Source: Lepeophtheirus salmonis (lineage: Eukaryota > Arthropoda > Copepoda > Siphonostomatoida > Caligidae). From it: 64,000 nucleotides of DNA. The notes beneath the pieces are model-generated. The model saw nothing but the letters and a program-made list of their open reading frames with translations, was not told the origin of the DNA and ran no database searches. Positions 49,901-60,800 of this stretch are shown piece by piece (position 1 is the first letter of the stretch; each line of letters starts with the position of its first letter). The translations under genes and the position numbers were made by a program. The DNA lies in NCBI RefSeq assembly GCF_016086655.4, contig NC_052131.2:36395705-36459704 (forward strand), in the 5' to 3' direction.

Positions 49901-51085
49901 GATGAACCTCTGCCTTCGTCAACAACAACTACCACAACAGCCAAACCTACTACACCGACTCCATCTCCATCTACTTTTTCAGATGTATTTTTCACACACA
50001 CGGCCACCACTACCCCAGTACCACCCAGAATAATTTCTTCTCAAGTATTAGATGCTCAAAACAGTTTTAGCTCATTCTCTTCACTACTTGGAATCGAAGA
50101 AGCAGAGTTCCCCTTCAAAGATAGAGTGGACAGAAACGTAAAAGACCTGCCTCTAATCCACTTCACTACATCCAGGCCCACGGTACTTAATTCTAATCCT
50201 ACATCCGCTATTTCATTCACAACTGAAAAAGTGCCTTTATCCTCTCTTGGGCAATTACTTCGCACAAAAAATCTAGGATCAACAACCACTCCTAATCCTT
50301 TCATAACGCGTGAAACAACCATTTCAATCAGTCGAGGCACTCCAAGTTGGGAAAGATCAACAACTGAAGCTAAAATAACATTGAAGCCCACGCAACTAGT
50401 CGTTAATCAAACTCCAAGCGATTCAAGAGTTCCTAAAACCATCACTTTCATACGAAACCCGAGTATTACTGCCATTCAGGACTTTGCCACTCCGGAAAAT
50501 TCACTACAAAATCAAGATGTTAAAGTAAAAAGTGAAGTGACTCGACAAATCCTGGACATTGGATTTCAAAATACAGTCAAGAAACACCAGTCTATCATCA
50601 AGCCTTCAAATCTTGTCTCAAGTCAATCAAATACAATCAGAGCTTCAAGGAATCCATCACAATACTTTAAGGCACCCCCCACCCTCATCTACGGTTTCAA
50701 ACCCATGACGACGCCTTTAGTCAGAAACATTCAATTTCCCTCAACTCCTCCTCCTCCTCCTCCTCCAAGCTCAAAACCACGTCAGTTTTCTCCACCATCA
50801 AACCTTCATTTTGGATTTAGACCCATGAATGAAAATGTTCGGGAATCGGAGATCATCATTCCAAGACGAAAGCAGCCTCTAAACCCAGATTCCAACCATT
50901 TCAAAGGGAGCCAGAGTAACTTCAAAGAACTCAATGATAACTTAAGACAGAACAATCAGGTGAAGAGGAACGTTGGGGGATCTTTGAAAAACAATGAAGA
51001 CTCCTCGTCCTCATCATCTTCCGTCCTAGACACAATCAAAGATTTCCTCACAACTCCGTTTAAAAAAATCATAGATAATTTTTAA
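46946..51085 (+). CDS. Secreted Cys-rich, 17-residue-repeat, mucin-like protein (last exon; first exon upstream not found)
   Basis: The reading frame is open from 46946 to the TAA at 51083-51085 (1379 codons). A pyrimidine-rich tract ending in TAG (46943-46945) is in frame as a stop, so 46946 is best read as a 3' splice site with a phase-0 join. No in-frame ATG lies near the start, so a short upstream exon must supply it. Residues 1-17 of this exon look like a signal-peptide core (YYSTILGLLLGTHAQ), followed by a furin-like RKKR. Residues about 43-250 hold 18 cysteines, enough for nine disulfides, in recurring short motifs such as VCHYTYVT, HCYRP and PREVC. I recognise this as an arthropod Cys-rich secreted family with no known function. 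Residues 321-575 are fifteen 17-residue repeats (consensus NPGDRFQLSNNGRQQPT). The rest is Asn/Ser/Thr/Pro-rich with TTTTTT and PPPPPPP runs and two GF(K/R)PM motifs. It is probably an extracellular matrix or cuticle-associated protein; that role is inferred. Confidence 0.85.
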   Translation, partial: VIYYSTILGLLLGTHAQEILRKKRDADSIDFRNAYDDPETGLKCVNKESTIQKKEQERLLECVHSKINVCHYTYVTRFTSQRVEKCDDHYEKICRIIFKDLPTNETVKHCYRPMVKECRSKDENVDDDNLICKTVFETECSTRYVEKQSKDEKAPKKYVGLTACKKLPIELCGSQYCDFVPGDETCHNKTVTSIIPVPEESCDLVPQETCKGVYKLVPYLVPESQCKDVPREVCTYGVKSTRLGEKPIVTKWCYDPDEGTNPSEIVRTGGAREGSNSEVLKNFLSEEERSGVINTRRPLIEGISPPPINEILLNEGNIGKSPGDRFQLSNNERQQTTNPGDQFQFSNNGRQQPTTPENQFKLTNNDRQQPTNPGDRFQLSSNGRQQSNNPGDRFQLSNNGRQQSTNPGDQFKLSNNERQQPTNPGDQFQLSNNDRQQPANPGDQFKLSNNGPQQPTNPGDRFQLSNNNRQQPTNPGDRFQLSNNGLQKPTNPGDRFQLSNNGRQQPTNSRDQFQLSNNDQPQPNRPGDRFQLSNSGRQQPNIPGDRFKLSNNGRQQPNKPGDRFQLSDNGRPSRIPVREFNRINNANRNQVEVSTKTPYDPFSNVFTIISGSEEGAAQGGTQRPNSQPIFTQIPAFGNRQNNINNNRNRVSFGNKAINTQNTDGTILSTNGKDTATGPAPIPSEVEYFDQYEDFNVSPPIPTQETRPLNKSDEDTTPATTPKPFLFNGEGGVVGTASADVQNDFGLKFQVDQVSLKQFDEFLKEYEANYENVDNEQDDFPDYTNFGFNANNNNVNGRQYSSSNDAKDVFPRSTTPRRTFSTTPSYDTEFEFISNDEDISNEDLTTPLPSLSPGAVSRRRAPKRNGNRVFRNNQNIPDNFEPLLDVAGSQDENSVQISEAASVQDLSKVSKSSFARVIKHNDSESSIGQTIIVRNTPEAIKLFGIKNIPKDFLLRSSGVNNFKIVNIDNKTRDAEIDYGFLSSKTTDEPLPSSTTTTTTAKPTTPTPSPSTFSDVFFTHTATTTPVPPRIISSQVLDAQNSFSSFSSLLGIEEAEFPFKDRVDRNVKDLPLIHFTTSRPTVLNSNPTSAISFTTEKVPLSSLGQLLRTKNLGSTTTPNPFITRETTISISRGTPSWERSTTEAKITLKPTQLVVNQTPSDSRVPKTITFIRNPSITAIQDFATPENSLQNQDVKVKSEVTRQILDIGFQNTVKKHQSIIKPSNLVSSQSNTIRASRNPSQYFKAPPTLIYGFKPMTTPLVRNIQFPSTPPPPPPPSSKPRQFSPPSNLHFGFRPMNENVRESEIIIPRRKQPLNPDSNHFKGSQSNFKELNDNLRQNNQVKRNVGGSLKNNEDSSSSSSSVLDTIKDFLTTPFKKIIDNF
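47906..48670 (+). repeat. Coding tandem repeat, 15 units of 51 bp
   Basis: Fifteen consecutive 51-bp units encode 17-residue repeats with no length variation: unit 1 starts at 47906 and unit 15 at 48620, exactly 14 x 51 bases later. The core PGD(R/Q)F(Q/K)LSNN is nearly invariant, while the RQQP(T/N) tail varies. The middle units are the most alike at the DNA level, as expected if unequal exchange homogenises the array. The units are Asn/Gln-rich, uncharged overall and cysteine-free, so they probably form a flexible or self-associating spacer between the Cys-rich domain and the mucin-like tail. Confidence 0.95.
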
Positions 51086-51446
51086 TTCATTTTGCTCACT
51101 TTTTACAAATGCTATCTATAAATCTTTAGATTTGTTTCCTAAATTAGTTGTTGTTTCTTTTCTTGTTCCGTGCTTTTATTTATCCTTTTTTCTTTACATT
51201 TTGAGATCAAATCCTCACTAATAGACTACCTACTACCATTTACTTTTATAACTTTATTCATATACAATACAAAATGATCAATATTTCATCAAATTGTTCA
51301 TGTATTTTTTTAATTTTTTTTTACTCTTATCCCTCCTTAAACATTAAAATAACGACCGTTAATACACCTACTATTGTAGCGAAGAAAACAAGTTATTATT
51401 ACCCTTGAGTACCTGTGATAAAATCTTTTTTTTTAAGAAAAAAAAC

Positions 51447-51452
51447 AATAAA
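51447..51452 (+). promoter_or_regulatory. Polyadenylation signal AATAAA for the + strand repeat-protein gene
   Basis: A canonical AATAAA lies 362 bases after the stop codon of the + strand gene, in an A/T-rich 3' region. A second one at 51718-51723 could serve a longer transcript, which would overlap the end of the convergent - strand gene's message. The choice between them is inferred. Confidence 0.45.
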
Positions 51453-51708
51453 GTAATAATAAGTAGAAAGAAATTGAACAAAATTATATGTACAAAGGTT
51501 GGGTGAGTGCTGTCAAAGGCTCCGCAAAAATAGTACGGTCAGTTCTTTAATAATGTATGTATTGTAAATTTTGTATCCATTTCTCCCATCTCTATACATA
51601 TAGTTGTACAGGGCATTTCTTGCCGAATATTTATTATAATTATTATTATCATTCTGGTCATTTTGTTTAAAAAATAGTATGTTGTTATGATTTTTTATGG
51701 TTTTTAAA

Positions 51709-51714
51709 TTTATT
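51709..51714 (-). promoter_or_regulatory. Polyadenylation signal AATAAA (minus strand) for the FN3/LDLa/Ig gene
   Basis: TTTATT on the + strand reads AATAAA on the - strand, 152 bases after the - strand stop at 51866-51868. This is a normal distance for a compact 3' UTR. The two convergent genes therefore probably end within the same 780-bp gap. Confidence 0.4.
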
Positions 51715-51865
51715 TTTAATAAAATTCTTTTAGAAACACGATTGAGTCCAACTCAAATAGAGTTGTAATAATACTTATTTAAGAGATGAGTAATTAATAC
51801 AAGTGAATGTATAAAGTAATGCAATGAGATTGGTACTATTGATACTTGTTTGAGATGGAAAGTTC

Positions 51866-54800
51866 CTATGGATGATATTCCATATGTACATAAGCTCTAG
51901 CTACACCAAGAGTTCCCTTTGGAAGCAGGGAATTGACAGATTTACATTCATAAACTCCAGCTTCTTCTCGTCTCAATTTGTATATCTCTAATCGACCCTT
52001 ACCATTGTCTTGATAATTCTTTGGCATAGGTAACTTCTGGGGTCGAGTCCAAAATACCTCGAATCGATGATCACTTTCATCACGACACTGTATAACAACA
52101 TCACTTCCAATAGACATACTCTGATATTCTGGATATATTCTAAGATTAAGTCCTGAAACTTTATCGTGAGTTTCTTTAATTTGATTAGCAGACTCCAAAT
52201 CATCGTAAAACTCGTAATCATCATATAGAGGACGTATATTCGACAAAGATGAAGAAATGCTTGAGATCGTTGTAGTGGTTGTAGTGGAGGCTGTTGTTGA
52301 TGGAATAAAAGATGAATTGTCGTATCTTCGACAGTCATGCTCATCTGAGCCATCCTTGCAATTGATTGTTCCATCACAAACTCGTAGTCTTTCCGTGCAT
52401 TCATCCCCAGATGAACATGCAAACTTCCCTATACGATGACATTCACAACCAAATGACTCATCACTCCCGTCAACACAGTCTTTTTCACCATCACAATATT
52501 TGTGGAGCGGAATACAAATTGACTCCTTGTGGGGGAAATGAAGATTCCGAGGCTTGCATGTAAATTCACTAGAAGATGAACAACTGGATTTGTCACAAGA
52601 TCGTTCATCCTCTCCTCCTGAACAATCCCAGATGCCATCACACACAAATCTACTATTTATACAAGTAGCATCCAAGCAACGAAATTCATCAGACCAACAA
52701 CTAAGAAATGAGAGAGATAATAATTTTTTCAAACAAATTCAATGTACAAAATAGAAATACAAACCTCTTTTTCCAGTAGGGACAGTCATGCTCGTCCGAT
52801 CCGTCCGGACAATCCAATTTACGATCACATGTACGAGAGAGTTCTATGCATTTTCCACTCTTTCTGCATTGAAATTGATTGGCTAGACAACCCGGGCAAC
52901 CAGCTTCATCACTCATATCGTTACAGTCTGCTTTTCCATCACATCTTTTCCATGATTCCAAGCAGTAACCATTGGTGCATTGGAAATGTTTTGGAGGATT
53001 GCATGAACAGTTTCTTTCGTCCGAACCATCAATACAGTCCTGAATAAAGTCACATCGAACATCCCACTTTTTGTTAATACAAGTTCCATCATCACATCTA
53101 AATTACAATATAAAAGTATTTTAAAAAAATTACTAAAATGACAAATAAAAATTGACACTCTACATTACCTATAAGCACACTCTAAGAATACCTCTGCCTT
53201 TTTACTCTTTTTTTAAGCATTGCTTTGAATAGCAATTTTCCACCCTTGCTGAAATTTGAACATCATAGTTGTGACCTCCTTCCAGGCCTTCAACTATAAA
53301 TCGCTTTCTACCCACTTCAATTCGTTTCTTCAGTGTTCGATGGTATTTCTTTTTAAGGGTTATGCTTTTAGTAACAAATACATCAAAACGAGTAATACCA
53401 GAAGTGAGACAAGGATAATCAAAATCAACAATTATCTTTGAAGAAGATACTCCTTTAACTGATACAATTTCAGGAACAAATGGGTTTCCTGGTGCCGTTC
53501 TAAATACGTAGACTTTACTCCAAATACTAAATTCGTTTCTTGTGGTTGTACGGGCGGATATTTTCACAGAATATTCCCTATGCGGAAGGAGATCCTTCAA
53601 AACTATAGAATTTGTATTTGAACTATATTCCTTATCTTCAATTAAATTAAAGCATTCATTAAGACAATGACCAAATAATTCAGTAGAGTCACAAATGATC
53701 CTTATGGTAAGCAAGTATTCCCCAATTTTACCATTTGTGATTGAGGGTGGAGACCATTTAATACTTGCTCCAGTTGGTGTTACATTCTGAGATGCAATAT
53801 TCAGTGGTTCAGAAGGGATTCCTTCCAGAGTAGAAATCTCTAATGGAGGATGAAATGAATAGACCTCATTCTGATATATAACTTCTCCCCCACAAGTGAA
53901 TTTAGAGGCCATGGGTAAGTCATAAAACACGAGTTTGGGCTTACTCTTGATACTCTGTCTAAATGACTCGTCAGATTCTTCTTCAATACAATTTGCGATG
54001 AATGAGTATTCTGGATCCATATGATCTTTAAATAGTGAAGACTTCAGCTCAAGAATAATTTTGTTTTCTTTAGCTAATAACAATCGAAGATTTGCAGTTT
54101 TAATAAAAGACTTGGTATCAATTTGATGATCTGAATCATAGAATACCTTCATGCCCTCTTGATTGAAGCCAGTCACTTGATAAAGATAAGATGTTTTAGA
54201 AGATAACCCATCAATAACTATTTTTGAAGGCGATTGAATTACTGATTCTGCTCGAATAGTTTTTTCTTGGCAAGAACCTGAATCAAAACGGCATAACGTT
54301 AAAACATAATAATCCACACAATGCCCCGACCCATTGATAGGACCAATAGAAAATTCAATTTGATTGAAATCCTCTTTAACATTAATAGGAATATTTTCGG
54401 AATGTAGGGTATGAAATTTCAGAGAAGAAGACTCGGACTCAGTGTCACTCTCTCCATCTCCAATATAGCTTAACTTTAATTGAAACTCAGAACATGGCAT
54501 CATGTTGGATGTATTTAAATGTAGAGACTCTGTCGCATTCAATGACTTATAGATCACATTTAAATCCTGGTCCAAAATCTCTGCAATGTAATATTTAAGT
54601 CCACAATATTCAGGCTTTTTCCATTCGAAGAGGAAGTCTGGTCCTAGCCTAGAGTAGTCCAGTCCTTGAATGGGAGGAAAGAATCCATTAGAGTATTTAA
54701 AGGATTTAGAAAACAAAACTAAGGAAGAAGGATCGAAAAGTATAGTAGATATCTGAAAAGTGTAGGAATTACAGTTGATTAATGTCAAATCTTTAGAAAT

Positions 54801-57800
54801 TTCCAAATAAAATGACATATTGGATGAACTTAAAATATCTTTGGAGAAAATGGGTTTCTCATTAGGATCCCCATCTTCCAATAATTGAACCCTATACTCC
54901 TTAATACAAGGCCAAATTCCTGTCCATTTGATACTAATTTCATCTTTGGATAGTTGAAAATCAAAGAAACTAGAATCAACTTGAATGTCAGAAGTGGGCT
55001 CTGTACTAAACGAACCATTATATAAAAGCAATCCCTCAGTTTTTATGTTATACATATACGTTCGACATGGCTCTAATTTGTTCAAGGTCAATTCAGTTGT
55101 ATTCGTTGTCAATGCTTTATAATTACTCATCAATGAGCAATCCAATGGAGTAAGACATGTTTCGAACACATACTCTAGTTGACATTGGTCCATCCAAGAA
55201 ATGACAATGGATTCATTATTTATTAAAACGTTTACTTCGTGGTCCTCCATTGGGGCATGCTCTCCAACCAAGGATTTGATTGTTTGATCAAATAGAACAT
55301 TTGAATTTTTTTCAGAAGTAATAAGAATTTTGTATTCAGTACAAGAATCAAGATCCTTGATTTCAAATTGTGGCATGGACACTTCACTAGAAAGAACATC
55401 CTGACTTTTTAAGTTTGTCCAAGAAAGTTTTACTGGCTCACAGCCAATATCATTGCCAAATTTAATAAACATATTATGATTGGTTATACTATATATTTCA
55501 GTTTTTACTTTAGGTATGTACTGAAATTTAGCTGAGTACTCTGCGTTATCATAAGTCTGTTCATGATTCATTGGAATGAATTTCAAATCAACATGATCAC
55601 AAAGACTTAGCTCGGGTTGTTTTTCAATTAATGAAATGGAAGTCACGTTTAATGGTACCTCAGTTCGACTCTTGTCATTGAAGATTATAGCAAAGCCTGT
55701 TAGACAGTTAATAAAATATTCTTTGTTTTCCCATTCAACTTGTCCATTCGACTCGTTCATTGAAAACTTTTTGAAATCTAATGGTCTATTTTGGTTAAAT
55801 GGAGTTATTGCCTTATCTTCCCAGTATATTTCACCTGTCTCGTTGTCCACGATATCAAGACTATATTCCTTACAATGATCTACCTCCGTATTGGTGTGGA
55901 TTGTATTGTAATCCGTTTCAGAATTATGTGTTGTATCATGTGAGCTGATCATTTGTTTGTTAAGCCGAAGATCTGAAGTGACAGTTTTAGCTTGAGCCCA
56001 ATGAATACTAAGAGTCAATGGGAAATCCTTGTCATTACTTTCACTGATGTTATAAATGACATTTTGTATCGGAATTAATGGAAGAATGGTTGTGGGAACG
56101 TATGTTGTTGTTGTTTGATAGTCAAGTGTGGTTGTAGTGGATGCATCTATTGTCGTTGATGTGAAATCAGTTGACATAGTGGGCATATGTGTTGTAGAAG
56201 GAGTGTCTGTTGTTGAAGTAAAGAAATCCGTAGTTACAGTGGAGGATTCAGTAGTAGACATAAAATCATTCGCTGTGGACATTAATTCATCAGTTGTAGT
56301 AGATAGTGATTGTGTTGTGGACATTAATTCATCAGTTGTCGTAGATGATTGTGTTGTGGGCATTAATTCATCAGTTGTCGTAGATAGTGATTGGGTCGTG
56401 GACATTAATTCATCCGTTGTTGTATATAGAAATTGGGTTGTGGACATTAATTCATCCGTTATTGTAGATAGTGATTGGGTTGTAGACATTAAATCATCCA
56501 TTGTTGTAGATAGGGATTGGGTAGTGGACATAAAGCCATGAGTCGAATCTGTAAAATAATTCATTGTATTCGATTCAGTTGTGCTTATGTCATATATCTC
56601 AGTCGTACTATCCATTGATTGTGAAGTGATATCCTCATTAGTTGTAGAAGTAGTGTCCTCGCCTGTTGTAGTAGTATCCAGATAGGATGTTGATGTTTCA
56701 ACAAAAGGAGTACTCATGTCGTAAGAAAGAGTTGTTGAAGCTATTTCAATATCAGTTGTTGAAGCTATTTCAGGATTTGTTGTTGATTCTTCTAATAATC
56801 CATTGGATGATATCAAGGGCATAATGGTAGAAGACACGTTCTCTTCATCTTCTAAGAAAAAGTCTGAAGAAGTGTCATGAGGTGGTGGATTTGTTTTTTG
56901 GTCCAAAAAATTTCCAGCTAATAATTCCTCAACATTTTTTATTGTAGTGGATACATAGTCTTTCATACTCGAAGGACAAAGAACTTCATGCTCAATAATC
57001 GATGAAGGGCCATAGTCAGAATCTTTATTTCCTAATTTACTTTCTGCATAATAGCCTTTAACATTTATGAAGTATTTATTACAAGGTTCAAGAGTTCGAA
57101 TCGTTATTGTATTTTCAAAAACCATTCTGCCCACTTTGAAGTCAAATCCAGGAGTGGATTGATATTCACCATTGTACCACCCACTTCCACTCAAAGCATC
57201 ACTATCATGATAAGTATCCGCCTCAAAACCACTAGACTCAATTCCTGACCCTTCACCAAAGTATTCTTCTTCATCATCAAAACCCGATTTTTGTTCTGAA
57301 ATCAAAAAGAAAAAATAAGTATATCCTTTGATTGATGGCACACAACAAAGGTAGAACTTAAACTATAGATTTTGAAGAAGAAACTCATAATTTTTTAAAG
57401 TTACACTTTACAACAAGTATGATTTTTAGTTAGGAAAGAGACATGAAGAGGGGTGTAAAAGTGAATTTATCCTACCTAAAATACTGATCAGTGGGTTTTC
57501 TAACGTAAAACTATGAACTTCAGCTTGTGTTTGTACAAGATCATAATGTAGTAAGTTTCATTCAAATAATTAACTAATATGAAATATTATTATTCGAATG
57601 ATCTTTCAATACTCAAGTGATTCATTCATAAAGTCGGTAGATTCGAGTGTATTTGCACACGGAGTCGCATAAATCAAATAGTTGGATTCAGAGCCATGGT
57701 CACAAAAATATGATGCAAACTATAAATTAAGAATAATTGATTTTTAAATCTGTGTTGCTTCAATGAAATTGTTGATGCTCATATATTACTTTAGGGTCTG

Positions 57801-60800
57801 AGAATTTAAAATGAGTATGATTCGAATAGTTTCTTCAGGTTGGACTTTCAATATTTCAATATACCGGCTCCGCATCCAGCTATATGAAAATTTGCGACTC
57901 CATATCATAGATAAATAAACATATTCTCGATGATCCAAATCCATCCGACACTGTGTATAAATCCATTTAATCTGCTGACTAATGATACACTAATTAGATA
58001 TACCTAATTATTAAAAGTTACATTGTTTTGATCCTTTTAAGCTCATGATTGGGAATATAAGAAATCAATACAGTATGACTGATGTTTCCAATTAGTTCCA
58101 TTTCGGGACAAAACATAAGAACCTTGTTCCTCCCAAGGAATTAGTTATTCCTCCAATAAAAAATTATTGGAGGAATATTTTTTTTTTTAAATAAGACTTA
58201 TTCTTATTCCAAAACCATTCAAATCCAAGCATGAATACATGCAATTAAATGTAATGACTTAAAATTAAATTATTTTGCACCTTTTAAGTTTATGAATTAA
58301 GAACATAGGCATTCGATACAGTAGGGAAGAAGTTTTCCATCCCTTTCTGTTCGGCAGCTAACCTACGAATACATAATTATCGTTATGAATTAATTACATC
58401 CATCATTATTCAAAGATCAATGGAGGATACAGTTTTTTTATATTCTTGAAATTAAATTTACTACATAATTATGTACAAATACAATCTAAAGTTGCCATTT
58501 TATTTTTGAAGGGCAAATTCATCAGTTTAAATAATTAGTAAAATAGTTGTTTGTTTTTTTACAAAATTATTGTAGAAAACATTAGTCTCCTCTTGTAGTT
58601 ATCATACGAAGCAAGCTTCGCTTACATTGCTTTTTCGCCTGTTGATTGGAGTTTGAATCTGTATTTTTTTCTTGATCGTTCAATTGGAAGTAGAAAAAAT
58701 CACAGACAGACCGACAGAATAATCTTTATTATGTAACCTTGATAAATCTCTAAATTACTTTAAATTATATATTTATTTTTTAACATGGAAATTAACATTA
58801 ACTTAACCAAGGTTAGATAAGTTAATTTAACTTAGATTACTCTAAAATTAATTAACTTAAACTTAACTAGTTAAAAATATAAGTTAACTTACCCGTCACT
58901 GAGTTTAACCCAGAGGCAAGAAATACAAATTATTTTACTATATTGAACAAAAATAAAGATTTTAATTTTACATATATTGAAAAATATAAGAAATACAACA
59001 ACGAAATAATCGAATATGTTGTAAACGTAAAATCAACGATATATTTACTACTTGGAACCATTTCTATAATATAAATTATCCTTTTTGGCGGTAAATAAAG
59101 TCAAAATTGGGAATCATAAACGAATAAGATTACAGATTGTAATGATTTATAAACAAATCAAGGTCTTAATGTAACATATGTTAACTGTGTATTGAGCATA
59201 GAAGGTTAATTCTAGGTTAGTTTTGGACACAATAAATCTACGTCTAGCCGCATTCTGTATTTATTTTTGGTATAAATATATACTGAGAATGTCTTCTAAC
59301 ATAAATAAGTTGATCCAAATGATATAAGTAAATCAAAAGCTGCTTTAACCAACAGTGGGTACTCATTCATCGCAGAAATCCCGTGTTTAAGAATCAAATT
59401 CTGTTTTCAGTATTTGGTCACATGAAAGTTCGATAAGCAAATATTTTATATCAGACGTCAAATGATTGGCTTGACAGTAAAAGAGGTGTATTCAGTTATG
59501 TTTATTTTTTTTGAAGCACTAACTTCTGGGAAATACTTTTTTTACAATATCCAGAAGAGACATAAAAAATATGTAAATTCATCATTATTTCAGTTTTGAT
59601 GCCACTCAAAGTTTTTTTGCCAATTTAAATTATATCCTTTTTTTGGCATTCATCTCGCGAACCCTCCGCTGTATCCCCCCGACTCTCACAGAAGTCGCGA
59701 CTCCCACTTTGGGAATCACTCCTAACTACATCTATGTTTCGATATTTATTCGTAACTTTCTTTTTATAAACCACTCAACCTCGAGAATGTATCTATCAAA
59801 ATCCAGTTTATACACCTTTCAGTCAATCTTAATATACTTAAATGAGATTTTTTTTGTTGCTATATAACCTTGTTCAAATAATATTGGTTATTATACTATA
59901 GTTAGTCAAAAATTTATAAAATTAAATAATATAATTTTATTTCCTATGCATATTTAATTTGAATTAATAAAGCATTGCTTATTCTATTTTGTAATAACAT
60001 TTGATACTATTCATATTGTTCATTGTACAATTAGGATTAAAGAAATTGATTGAAAATGACTTGAATAATACAGAAGGTATCAACCAACTTCATGTCCTAT
60101 GGTTAATTGGTAAACTGTTTTCGGATCCTACGATGAATAGCTTTAAGATTGCAAATGAAATAATTAATTTAGAAGAGACAATCTTAGTCCAAATAATTAT
60201 TCTGTGACTATCAACATATAGACTAGTTAAGTGTAAGAAATGAGTGAAACCCAAAGTATACTTCTTCGGTGAACTAACTTGTATTGACTCAACACATCGA
60301 AACCTTATGAAAAAAATATGTGTATGTTTGAATCTATATTACCCATCATTAGTTCTAAAAAGACAGTACAAGTAATGAGCTCTAAATTAAAAAGCTCTTT
60401 TTCCTGCCTATTAGAATTAGATCATCTAAAAATGATAGTATTAACATAGAAATATATAAGATATGTGATAACGCCACAAAGTTTGGAATTAATGAAAAAA
60501 ATTCTGTTGATTCATAAAAAGACCAAAGAAAATGAATGACCAAATAAAAGAATCAAATGCATGTATTTTAATGTACGTCTGAATTCAAAGATCCCATTGA
60601 ATTACAAAAACAAGATACTTTTGATTGGAATTGTAGCAAGAAGTATATACATAGCTTAAAATTATATGAAAAAAATTAAAAATACAATTTGCATTAGAGT
60701 AACGATCACCTTAATATAAATTTAAATAATATGCCAAATTATGTTACATAGGGAAGTGTCATCCAGTGATTCAGTTAAACGGATACAGAAGAAATATATA

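Noticed and set aside
52913..53158. 81-codon - strand ORF
   Set aside because: It is a wrong-frame reading of the first LDLa exon; the correct frame gives six-Cys LDLa modules and fits both splice phases.
56128..56541. 137-codon + strand ORF rich in Val/Asp/Ser
   Set aside because: It is the antisense shadow of the Thr/Ser mucin-like repeats of the - strand gene.
60001..60207. 68-codon + strand ORF in the intron
   Set aside because: No start context, no family features, and in AT-rich intron sequence.
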